Positions 1 through 5,656 of a DNA stretch of 6,128 bases are shown here, piece after piece. This DNA is from Oscillospiraceae bacterium (GTDB lineage: Bacteria > Bacillota > Clostridia > Oscillospirales > Oscillospiraceae). Under the pieces are notes generated by a model. That model worked only from the letters and a program-made list of their open reading frames with translations. It was not told where the DNA came from and did not search any database. Numbering within the stretch: the stretch's first letter is position 1; each line of letters starts with the position of its first letter. The translations under genes and the position numbers were made by a program. The stretch covers positions 1-6,128 of the forward strand of contig JAFVAS010000005.1 in NCBI GenBank assembly GCA_017480395.1, read 5' to 3'.

Positions 1-8
1 AACGGCGA

Positions 9-23
9 GAGGGCTAGGCCCTC
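9..23 (-). repeat. Small hairpin overlapping the stop of the MBL gene
   Basis: GAGGGC (9-14) and GCCCTC (18-23) are perfect 6-nt inverted arms around a 3-nt loop and overlap the TGA of the hydrolase gene. On the minus strand it is followed by TCGCCGTT rather than a T-run, so it is a poor intrinsic terminator. It may be incidental or may affect translation of the next gene beyond the left edge. Confidence 0.3.
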
Positions 24-636
24 ACATCCGCTGCATAAAGGGGTTGTATCTCCGCTCCCGCTCCAGGGTGGTGCTGCTGTCGTGGCCGGGATAGACCCGG
101 AAGTCACCGGGCAGGTCGGATAGCCGCTTGAGGGAGCGCTGCATGGCCCGGAAGTCGCCGCCGGGGAGATCGGTGCGGCCACAGGAGCCGCAGAACAGGG
201 TGTCCCCGGAGAAGAGGCAGTCCTCCACCCGCAGGGTGACGGAGCCCCGGGTGTGACCGGGGGTGCGCAGCACGTCGATCTTCAGATTGCCCAGGGTGAC
301 GGTGTCCCCCTCGTCAAAGAAGCGGATGGTGTCCACCGGCCCCATGCAGTAGCCGAAGGCACCCCCGTCCCGGGCCTCGGGATAGTCCACCTCGGCGATA
401 TAGACCGGAATACCGGGGAGGGCCTTCAGCAGGTCGGGCACCCCCATGACGTGGTCAAAGTGGCCGTGGGTGAGCAGGATTATCTGAATGTCCATCCCGG
501 CGCGTTTTGCCGCGGCAAGGATCATATCGGCGTTTCCGCCGGGGTCGATGACGGCGGCGGCGTTATCCGCGCTCTCGTCGGCGATCAGGTAGCAGTTGGT
601 GCCGATCAGGCCCACCTGCAGGGATTCCAGTTTCAT
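22..636 (-). CDS. MBL-fold metallo-hydrolase, glyoxalase II-like
   Basis: Predicted cytosolic zinc hydrolase of 204 aa in the metallo-beta-lactamase superfamily. The metal-binding signature THGHFDH is at residues 56-62 (H57, H59, D61, H62). Further ligands appear as H128 in TPGHT, D145 in SGDTLF and H185 in YPGHD, so the full di-metal set is present. The segment CGSCGRTDLPGGD (149-161) and the C-terminal NPF are typical of the short glyoxalase-II-like/YcbL group. Full-length GloB has an extra C-terminal substrate-binding domain, which is missing here. Family members act on thioesters such as S-lactoylglutathione or on related small substrates; the real substrate cannot be read from sequence. 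The ATG at 636 is preceded by GAGGAA (643-648) with a 6-nt gap. It starts 27 bp after the dtd stop and is the last operon gene visible. The fold is near certain and the substrate unknown, so I give no gene symbol. Confidence 0.95.
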   Translation of the reverse strand: MKLESLQVGLIGTNCYLIADESADNAAAVIDPGGNADMILAAAKRAGMDIQIILLTHGHFDHVMGVPDLLKALPGIPVYIAEVDYPEARDGGAFGYCMGPVDTIRFFDEGDTVTLGNLKIDVLRTPGHTRGSVTLRVEDCLFSGDTLFCGSCGRTDLPGGDFRAMQRSLKRLSDLPGDFRVYPGHDSSTTLERERRYNPFMQRM

Positions 637-663
637 AGCAAATTCCTCATTTCGCGGCCTAAT

Positions 664-1128
664 TCAATTTTGGGCCGTTTTTTTGATCCATTCATCGGTG
701 TCGAAGAGCAGGGTGACCGGCCCGTCGTTGACCGACTCCACCTGCATATCCGCGCCGAACTCCCCGTGCTGCGGGGGAAAGCCCAGATCGGCGCACTGCG
801 CCAAAAACCGTTCGTAGAGGGGGACGGCGAGGCTGGGCGGTGCCGCGTGGGAGAAGCCGGGGCGGCGGGAGTGGAGGTCGGCGTAGAGGGTGAACTGGCT
901 GATGACCAGAAGCTCCCCGTTTACGGCGGTGAGGTTGCGGTTCATCTTGCCGTTCTCGTCCTCGAAGACCCGGCAGCCCACGATCTTGTCCGCCAGCAAG
1001 ATCGCGTCGGCCTCGGTGTCCTCCGGCCCGACCCCCAGCAGCACGAGAAAGCCCTGGCCGATCCTGCCGTTGATTCTGCCCTCGATGGTGACGCTGACGG
1101 AACGCACCCGGGTGACGACTGCCTTCAT
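664..1128 (-). CDS. dtd: D-aminoacyl-tRNA deacylase (DTD1 type)
   Basis: Hydrolyses the ester bond between a D-amino acid (and, in this family, glycine mischarged on tRNA-Ala) and tRNA, which keeps D-residues out of protein and recycles the tRNA in the cytosol. The protein is 154 aa, close to the usual length of about 145-155. The start MKAVVTRVRSVSVTI matches the family N terminus. The active-site motif SQFTLY is at 77-82 with the conserved Thr80. The Gly-cisPro motif appears as NDGPVT at 134-139 and provides L-amino-acid rejection in this family. RRPGFSHAAPP (88-98) is also a family signature. The ATG lies 4 nt after the rel stop codon, and its ribosome binding site overlaps the end of rel, so translation is probably coupled. 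The last codons include a run of seven A in the mRNA (678-684). Family assignment is secure. Confidence 0.97.
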   Translation of the reverse strand: MKAVVTRVRSVSVTIEGRINGRIGQGFLVLLGVGPEDTEADAILLADKIVGCRVFEDENGKMNRNLTAVNGELLVISQFTLYADLHSRRPGFSHAAPPSLAVPLYERFLAQCADLGFPPQHGEFGADMQVESVNDGPVTLLFDTDEWIKKTAQN

Positions 1129-1132
1129 GCCC

Positions 1133-3361
1133 TCACCCCCTGGAGCGGTTGACGGTCATCACGCCGCTGACGCCGTTGATCCTGCGGATGACGGAGTTGA
1201 CCTCCTCGGCGGAGCGGACCTGAATCTGGGCGGTGATGACGGCAAAGCCGTCGGGGGTATTTTTGGCGGACAGGCTGTCCACCTTGACCTGGCAGGCGGA
1301 GAGGGCGGCGGCGATGTCCAGAAAGAGGTTGGAGCGGTCCTTGGCCGTGACCTGGAGGGCGGTCTGATAGGCCTCCTGGTGGGTATCCCCCCAGCTGACG
1401 CTGATCCAGCGGCCCGCCTCCTCCGGCTTGCGCTTGGTGACGGCGGCGTTGGGGCAGTCCACCCGGTGCACCGAGACACCGTAGCCCCGGGTGATGAAGC
1501 CCACCACCGGGTCGCCGGGCACCGGGGTGCAGCACTTGGCGAACTTGACCAGGCAGTTGTCCAGCCCCTCGACGATGATGCCGTTTTTGGAGTAGGTCTT
1601 GGGGGACGGGACGGGGACGGCGGGATTGGAGGCGACGTGCATCCCCTCGCCGTTCTCCTGGGCCTCCCGCAGGGCGGCCTGATCCTTCTGGATCTTGGCC
1701 AGGCGCAGCAGCTCGTCCCGGATGCGCACCACGGCCTTCTGGGCGGTGGTGCCGCCGTAGCCGATGGCGGCGTAGAGGTCGTCCAGGGCGTTGTACTTCA
1801 CCTTTTTCAGGATGTTGGGCAGCACGTCCTCCTGGGTGATGTCGGCCATGGAGATGCCGGCGCGCTTGAGCTCCGACTCGAAGGCGGCGCGGCCGTTGGC
1901 GATGTTCTCGTCCCGGCGCTCCCGCTTGAACCATTGGCGGATCTTGTTGCGGGCCTCGTTGCTCTTGCAGATGGCCATCCAGTCCCGGCTGGGGCCGTGG
2001 CTGGACTTGGAGGTGATGATCTCCACAATGTCGCCGTTGTGGAGCTGGCTGTCAAAGGGGACGATGCGGCCGTTGACCCGGGCACCGGTCATGTGGTTGC
2101 CGACGGCGGAGTGGATGGAGTAGGCGAAGTCGATGGGGGTGGCCCCGGCGGGGAGGTTGACCACATCCCCCTGGGGGGTGAAGACGAAGACCTCGTCGGA
2201 GAAGAGATCCACCTTCATGGAGCGGACGAACTCCTCCGCGTCGGTGTCCTGCTGGGACTCCAGCAGGCGGCGCACCCACTCGAAGGTCTCCTCGCTGCCC
2301 AGCTTCTGGTTGGCCATGCCCGCCTTGTACTTCCAGTGGGCGGCGATGCCGTATTCGGCGATCTGGTGCATCTCCCAGGTGCGGATCTGCACCTCGAAGG
2401 GGATGCCCTCCTTGCCGATGACGGTGGTGTGCAGGGACTGGTAGAGGTTGGGCTTGGGGGTGGAGATATAGTCCTTGAAGCGGTCGGGCACCAGGTTGAA
2501 CATGTCGTGCACGCAGCCCAGGACGTTGTAGCAGTCGGCGATGGAGTCCACAATGACCCGGAAGGCGTAGAGGTCAAAGATCTCCCGGATGTTCTTGTGC
2601 TGGGCATACATCTTCCGATAGATGGAGTAGATGTGCTTGATGCGACCGTAGACGGTGCAGTGGATGCCCTCCTTCTCCAGGCGCTGCTGGATCTTCAGCT
2701 GGGTGGCCCCCATAAACTCCTGATGGGCGGAGCCCTTGGCGTCCAGCTGGTTCTTGATGTCGTTATAGCCCACGGGGTCGAGGTATTTCAGGGAGAGGTC
2801 CTCCAGCTCCCACTTGATGCGCTGCATACCCAGGCGGTGGGCGAGGGGGGCGTAGATCTCCATGGTCTCCAGGGCCTTCTCCCGCTGCTTCTTGGGGGAC
2901 TGGTACTCCATGGTGCGCATGTTGTGCAGCCGGTCGCAGAGCTTGACCATGACCACCCGAATGTCCTTGGACATGGCCAGGAGCATCTTGCGCAGGTTCT
3001 CGTTCTGCTTTTCCTCGCGGCTGGTGTATTGCACCCGCGTCAGCTTGGTGACCCCCTCCACAATGTCGGCCACCTCGACGCCGAAGCGGGCGGACACCTC
3101 CTCATGGGTGGCACCGGTGTCCTCGATGGTGTCGTGGAGCAGGGCGGCGATGACGCTGTCCACGTCCAGCTCCAGGTCGGCCACCAGATCGGCCACGGCC
3201 AGGGGGTGGGTGATATAGGCGGTGCCGTCCTTGCGCAGCTGGCTGGCGTGGGCGTTGTCCGCGTAGGAGAAGGCGTCAAAGAGGCGGGCCTTGTCCAGGT
3301 TGGGGGTATAGGCCGCCACCTTGTTCTCCAGGGCGTAGTATTTTTCCAGAATGGGGTCCAT
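1133..3361 (-). CDS. rel: Bifunctional (p)ppGpp synthetase/hydrolase, RelA/SpoT family
   Basis: Stringent-response enzyme of 742 aa. It makes (p)ppGpp from ATP and GTP/GDP when uncharged tRNA stalls ribosomes, and degrades it again. The N-terminal HD hydrolase domain (about 25-180) has H52, the HDTIED motif at 76-81 and D143 in LCDRLHNM, so hydrolysis should be active. The synthetase domain (about 235-345) has RFKD at 294-297, YQSLHT at 307-312 and the catalytic glutamate E323 in FEVQIRT. The RFKD version is the one found in bifunctional Rel/SpoT; synthetase-only RelA has an acidic version. The regulatory half follows: TGS (about 387-448), a helical region, a zinc-finger/conserved-cysteine segment (C610, C611, H632, C636) and a C-terminal ACT domain (about 667-740). 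Length is normal for a long RSH protein. The reading frame stays open upstream into recJ, but the ATG at 3361 is chosen because it has a strong ribosome binding site and gives the family N terminus. It lies 44 bp after recJ with no clear promoter between, so it is probably co-transcribed. Confidence 0.98.
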   Translation of the reverse strand: MDPILEKYYALENKVAAYTPNLDKARLFDAFSYADNAHASQLRKDGTAYITHPLAVADLVADLELDVDSVIAALLHDTIEDTGATHEEVSARFGVEVADIVEGVTKLTRVQYTSREEKQNENLRKMLLAMSKDIRVVMVKLCDRLHNMRTMEYQSPKKQREKALETMEIYAPLAHRLGMQRIKWELEDLSLKYLDPVGYNDIKNQLDAKGSAHQEFMGATQLKIQQRLEKEGIHCTVYGRIKHIYSIYRKMYAQHKNIREIFDLYAFRVIVDSIADCYNVLGCVHDMFNLVPDRFKDYISTPKPNLYQSLHTTVIGKEGIPFEVQIRTWEMHQIAEYGIAAHWKYKAGMANQKLGSEETFEWVRRLLESQQDTDAEEFVRSMKVDLFSDEVFVFTPQGDVVNLPAGATPIDFAYSIHSAVGNHMTGARVNGRIVPFDSQLHNGDIVEIITSKSSHGPSRDWMAICKSNEARNKIRQWFKRERRDENIANGRAAFESELKRAGISMADITQEDVLPNILKKVKYNALDDLYAAIGYGGTTAQKAVVRIRDELLRLAKIQKDQAALREAQENGEGMHVASNPAVPVPSPKTYSKNGIIVEGLDNCLVKFAKCCTPVPGDPVVGFITRGYGVSVHRVDCPNAAVTKRKPEEAGRWISVSWGDTHQEAYQTALQVTAKDRSNLFLDIAAALSACQVKVDSLSAKNTPDGFAVITAQIQVRSAEEVNSVIRRINGVSGVMTVNRSRG
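1134..1141 (-). promoter_or_regulatory. Ribosome binding site of dtd, overlapping the rel stop
   Basis: On the minus strand the last rel codons and stop read AGGGGGTGA. AGGGGGTG matches AGGAGGTG at 7 of 8 bases and lies 5 nt before the dtd ATG. Ribosomes finishing rel would therefore uncover or directly reuse this site, which suggests translational coupling. The coupling is inferred from position alone. Confidence 0.7.
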
Positions 3362-3366
3362 AAATT

Positions 3367-3373
3367 CACCTCC
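3367..3373 (-). promoter_or_regulatory. Ribosome binding site of rel
   Basis: The minus strand reads GGAGGTG followed by 5 nt and then ATG at 3361, a near-perfect Shine-Dalgarno sequence. It fixes the rel start at MDPILEKYYALENK and argues against any longer form starting inside recJ. Just upstream is CCCCCTTC, which could pair weakly with part of this site around a UUCG loop. Confidence 0.85.
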
Positions 3374-3405
3374 GAAGGGGGAATGATCGGTAAAAACGGG
3401 GCGGG

Positions 3406-5478
3406 TCAGTCCTCCAGCATCTCCCGCAGGGTGCGCAGGATGGCGGACTGCTCCAGATCCACCTTGCCGCTGACCTGGTTGATGCGGATGCGCACCACGC
3501 TGGCGTCGCCGTCCAGGCCGATCAGGCCCCGCTCCTGAAAGACCTCCAGACAGATCATGGTGCGGGCGTAGGCCTCCCGCTGTCCGGCGGAGCGGGCGAT
3601 GTTGCGGGCCAGCCGCGCCGGGGAGTCCTGAAAGCGGTCGGCGGCGGCGTGGGCGGAGAGATAGCGCCAGACCGAGACGAAATCCTGCCGCTGGGGGAGC
3701 AGCATATCGACCTCCTGGGGGGAGAAGCGCTCCCCGTTTCTCCAGCGCTGGTAGAGCAGGCGGTCCACCTGGGCCAGGGAGAGCTGGGGCCGCCAGTCGG
3801 AGAGGATCAGCTGCACACTGCTGCGGTCCCGGAAGCGGTTGATCTGCACCGTGAAGGCCAGGTCGGCCTTGCATCCGATCCGCAGGCCGGTGTCCTCCGG
3901 GGCATAGGAGAAGAGGATGGCGTTAAAGCTGACCCCGTCCCGGATGATCTTCAGCCGGGTGTGCCGTCCCTTGCCCACCGGGGCCAGGACGGAGACCGTC
4001 GCCCCGGTCAGGGCGAAGGTGGGCTGGGGATTGCCGGTGCCGAAGGGCTCCAGCCGCTGCAGGTCGGCGACGTTCTCCAGGGAGAGGAGCTGGGCGCTGT
4101 CCAGCACGGCGTCGATGGTGAGCTGGGAGGCGACGCGCCGCCCGGCGGCGTGGGCGCGGGCGATGGACTGCATCCGCTCCCGGAAGGCGGGGATCTGCTC
4201 CTCCAGAATGGTGAAGCCCGCCGCCAGCTCGTGGCCGCCGAAGCTCTCCAGCAGCTGCTCGGCTTGCTCCAGGGACTGGAACAGATTCAGCCCGCCCCAG
4301 GAGCGGCAGGAGCCCTTGCCCCGGCCCTCCTCGTCCAGGCAGATCATGAAGGCGGGGACGCTGAACCGGTCGGCCAGCCGGGAGGCGACGATGCCCACCA
4401 CCCCCTGGTGCCAGTCCCGCCCGGCCAGGACGATGGCGTCCCTGGCCAGCTCCGGGTGCTCCTCCAGCAGGGCGAGGCATTGGGAAAAAATCTCCTGCTC
4501 GATGCCCTGCCGCTCCCGGTTCAGGTCGCACAGGGACTGGGCCAGCGACCGGGCCCGGTCGGCATCCCCGGTGAGCAGCAGCTCCAGCGCCACCTGGGGA
4601 CAGCCCATCCGCCCGGCGGCGTTGATGCGGGGGGCGAGGGTAAAGCCGATGGTGGAGGCGGTGATGGCCTTGTCCTCCAGGGAGCACTCCCGCATCAGGG
4701 CCCGCAGGCCGGGACGCCGCACCTGGGGCAGCAGCTTCAGCCCCAGGGCGACGATGGCCCGGTTTTCCCCGGTCAGATTCATCACGTCGGCCACGGTGCC
4801 GATGGTGGACAGGTCGGCGTATTCCCGGAGCACCCGGTGCCGCTCCGGTTCCGGGGTCAGGGCCAGGGCCAGCTTGAGGGCGACGCCGACGCCGGCCAGA
4901 TCCTTGTAGGGGTAGGGGCAGTCGCTCCGGTGGGGGTTGACCACCGCGCAGCAGCGGGGCAGCTCCTCCCGGCACTCGTGGTGGTCGGTGATGATGACGT
5001 CCACCCCGATGCCCCGGGCAAAATCCGCCTCTTTTCGGTTGGTGATGCCGCAGTCCACGGTGATGAGCAGCTTTGCCCCCTGGAGGGCCAGCTTGGTGAC
5101 GGCGGCGGTGTTGAGGGAGTAGCCCTCGGCCAGGCGATCCGGGATGTAGGGGATCACCCGGGCGCCCCGGGCGCGCAGGAAGGTGGTGAGCAGGGCGGTG
5201 GAGGTGATGCCGTCCACGTCGTAGTCGCCGTAGACCGCGATGGTCTCCCCCCGCTCCAGGGCCAGCTCCACCCGGGCCACAGCCCGATCCATGTCCCGCA
5301 TCCGCAGGGGATCGTGGAGCATCCCCTCGTCACTGCGCAGAAAGGCGGCGGCCTGCTCCGGCTTGGCGATGCCCCGCCCGGCCTGGGTCTGGGCGGCGAG
5401 CGGGGAGATGCGGCAGCCCGACAGGGCGCGCAGCGCCGCCTCATCCTGGGGCACGCGCTTCCATTGTTCGTATTTCAT
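3406..5478 (-). CDS. recJ: Single-stranded-DNA-specific exonuclease RecJ
   Basis: 5'-3' exonuclease on single-stranded DNA, a DHH-family phosphoesterase that needs Mn/Mg and works in RecF-pathway recombination, mismatch repair and fork processing. The protein is 690 aa. The catalytic core shows motif I YGDYDVDG (83-90), motif II VDCG (141-144) and motif III DHHE (165-168). These are followed by TVADVMNL (228-235) with D231 and PRINAAGRMG (283-292). The DHHA1 part carries FGGHELAAGF (413-422). EPFGTGNPQP (477-486) marks the start of the OB-fold domain. Residues from about 563 to the end form an extra C-terminal region, as in Firmicutes RecJ; E. coli RecJ is shorter, at 577 aa. All expected catalytic residues are present. 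The ATG at 5478 has GAGGTC (5488-5493) upstream with a 9-nt gap. It is the first gene of the likely operon and is read from the divergent promoter region. Confidence 0.98.
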   Translation of the reverse strand: MKYEQWKRVPQDEAALRALSGCRISPLAAQTQAGRGIAKPEQAAAFLRSDEGMLHDPLRMRDMDRAVARVELALERGETIAVYGDYDVDGITSTALLTTFLRARGARVIPYIPDRLAEGYSLNTAAVTKLALQGAKLLITVDCGITNRKEADFARGIGVDVIITDHHECREELPRCCAVVNPHRSDCPYPYKDLAGVGVALKLALALTPEPERHRVLREYADLSTIGTVADVMNLTGENRAIVALGLKLLPQVRRPGLRALMRECSLEDKAITASTIGFTLAPRINAAGRMGCPQVALELLLTGDADRARSLAQSLCDLNRERQGIEQEIFSQCLALLEEHPELARDAIVLAGRDWHQGVVGIVASRLADRFSVPAFMICLDEEGRGKGSCRSWGGLNLFQSLEQAEQLLESFGGHELAAGFTILEEQIPAFRERMQSIARAHAAGRRVASQLTIDAVLDSAQLLSLENVADLQRLEPFGTGNPQPTFALTGATVSVLAPVGKGRHTRLKIIRDGVSFNAILFSYAPEDTGLRIGCKADLAFTVQINRFRDRSSVQLILSDWRPQLSLAQVDRLLYQRWRNGERFSPQEVDMLLPQRQDFVSVWRYLSAHAAADRFQDSPARLARNIARSAGQREAYARTMICLEVFQERGLIGLDGDASVVRIRINQVSGKVDLEQSAILRTLREMLED

Positions 5479-5487
5479 GACTGATTA

Positions 5488-5493
5488 GACCTC
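5488..5493 (-). promoter_or_regulatory. Ribosome binding site of recJ
   Basis: The minus strand reads GAGGTC, 9 nt before the recJ ATG. It is a moderate Shine-Dalgarno match and supports the chosen start. A small hairpin-forming sequence begins 4 nt upstream of it. Confidence 0.7.
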
Positions 5494-5497
5494 GATG

Positions 5498-5513
5498 GCT
5501 GTTCCAAAACAGC
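5498..5513 (-). repeat. Short inverted repeat in the recJ leader
   Basis: The minus strand reads GCTGTTTTGGAACAGC: two perfect 6-nt arms (GCTGTT and AACAGC) around a TTGG loop. It lies within the predicted recJ leader (about 50 nt), just upstream of the ribosome binding site. It could be a small mRNA hairpin or a protein-binding site. There is no T-run after it, so it is not a terminator. The role is unknown. Confidence 0.4.
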
Positions 5514-5535
5514 GGAAAAGAATATAATTACATCT

Positions 5536-5564
5536 ATTATAGCAAAGTCATGAAAAGAATACAA
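5536..5564 (-). promoter_or_regulatory. Sigma-A-like promoter of the recJ-rel-dtd-MBL operon
   Basis: On the minus strand, -35 TTGTAT (5564-5559) is followed by a 17-bp spacer and a perfect -10 TATAAT (5541-5536). Transcription would begin near 5529, leaving a leader of about 50 nt before the recJ ATG. The surroundings are AT-rich, unlike the rest of the window. The consensus -10, ideal spacing and location make it the best candidate for the operon promoter. Confidence 0.78.
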
Positions 5565-5607
5565 GTTTTTGGCTATAAAGAATGCCCCGGCGGGGGAGAT
5601 TGTATTC
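5557..5607. repeat. Inverted repeat joining the two divergent -35 boxes
   Basis: GAATACAA (5557-5564) and TTGTATTC (5600-5607) are perfect 8-bp inverted copies separated by 35 bp. Each arm contains the -35 hexamer of one of the two divergent promoters. Arm centres are 43 bp apart, roughly four turns of B-DNA, so both arms would face the same side of the helix. It may be a paired regulator site, or simply the same -35 preference seen twice. Confidence 0.5.
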
Positions 5608-5615
5608 CCCGGCCG
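5588..5615. repeat. 28-bp imperfect GC-rich palindrome over the ybaK -35 region
   Basis: Arms of 10 nt, CGGCGGGGGA (5588-5597) and TCCCCGGCCG (5606-5615), pair at 9 of 10 positions; the one mismatch is G5592 against G5611. The 8-nt centre (5598-5605) ends with the plus-strand -35 hexamer. This looks like an operator or a strong DNA/RNA hairpin. As a plus-strand transcript the hairpin would be followed only by TTTGT, so a terminator reading is weak. Confidence 0.5.
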
Positions 5616-5628
5616 TTTGTGGTAGAAT
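5600..5628 (+). promoter_or_regulatory. Extended -10 promoter of the ybaK-family gene
   Basis: -35 TTGTAT (5600-5605), a 17-bp spacer and -10 TAGAAT (5623-5628) with TGG immediately before it, which gives an extended -10 (TGn). The -10 matches consensus at 5 of 6 positions and the -35 at 3 of 6. Predicted transcription starts near 5635, leaving a leader of about 20 nt before the GTG at 5657. The short leader fits the chosen start. Confidence 0.7.
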
Positions 5629-5656
5629 CAAGGTGAGAAACGGGGGCGTTTGACGC

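Noticed and set aside
1..24. Intrinsic terminator after the MBL gene
   Set aside because: There is a 6-bp stem, but it is followed by TCGCCGTT instead of a T-run. The operon may well continue beyond the left edge.
678..684. A7 run near the end of dtd as a slippage or frameshift site
   Set aside because: It lies within the last few codons, so slippage would alter only the tail, and no stimulatory structure or useful alternative frame is seen.
253..1152. 299-codon plus-strand frame over the MBL gene and dtd
   Set aside because: Antisense shadow of two conserved genes; the product has no family features.
890..3538. 882-codon open frame on the plus strand, antisense to rel and its flanks
   Set aside because: It is antisense to a full-length conserved Rel. 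Its product is a low-complexity string rich in G, V, L, D and H with no recognisable domain, as expected from GC-biased third positions in the opposite gene. It lacks a convincing ribosome binding site.
1133..3874. Longer 913-residue form of Rel starting inside recJ
   Set aside because: The extra 171 residues are an out-of-frame reading of the recJ 3' end, rich in Pro, Arg and Gly. The ATG at 3361 has a strong Shine-Dalgarno and the conserved N terminus.
3649..5484. 611-codon open frame on the plus strand, antisense to recJ
   Set aside because: Same pattern: a Gly/Gln/Val/His-rich product with no domain, fully covered by a conserved recJ with intact motifs.
5523..5528. Second plus-strand promoter with TATAAT
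   Set aside because: The hexamer is perfect, but the sequence 17 bp upstream is TGTTCC and no acceptable -35 or extended -10 is present. AT-rich DNA gives such matches by chance.
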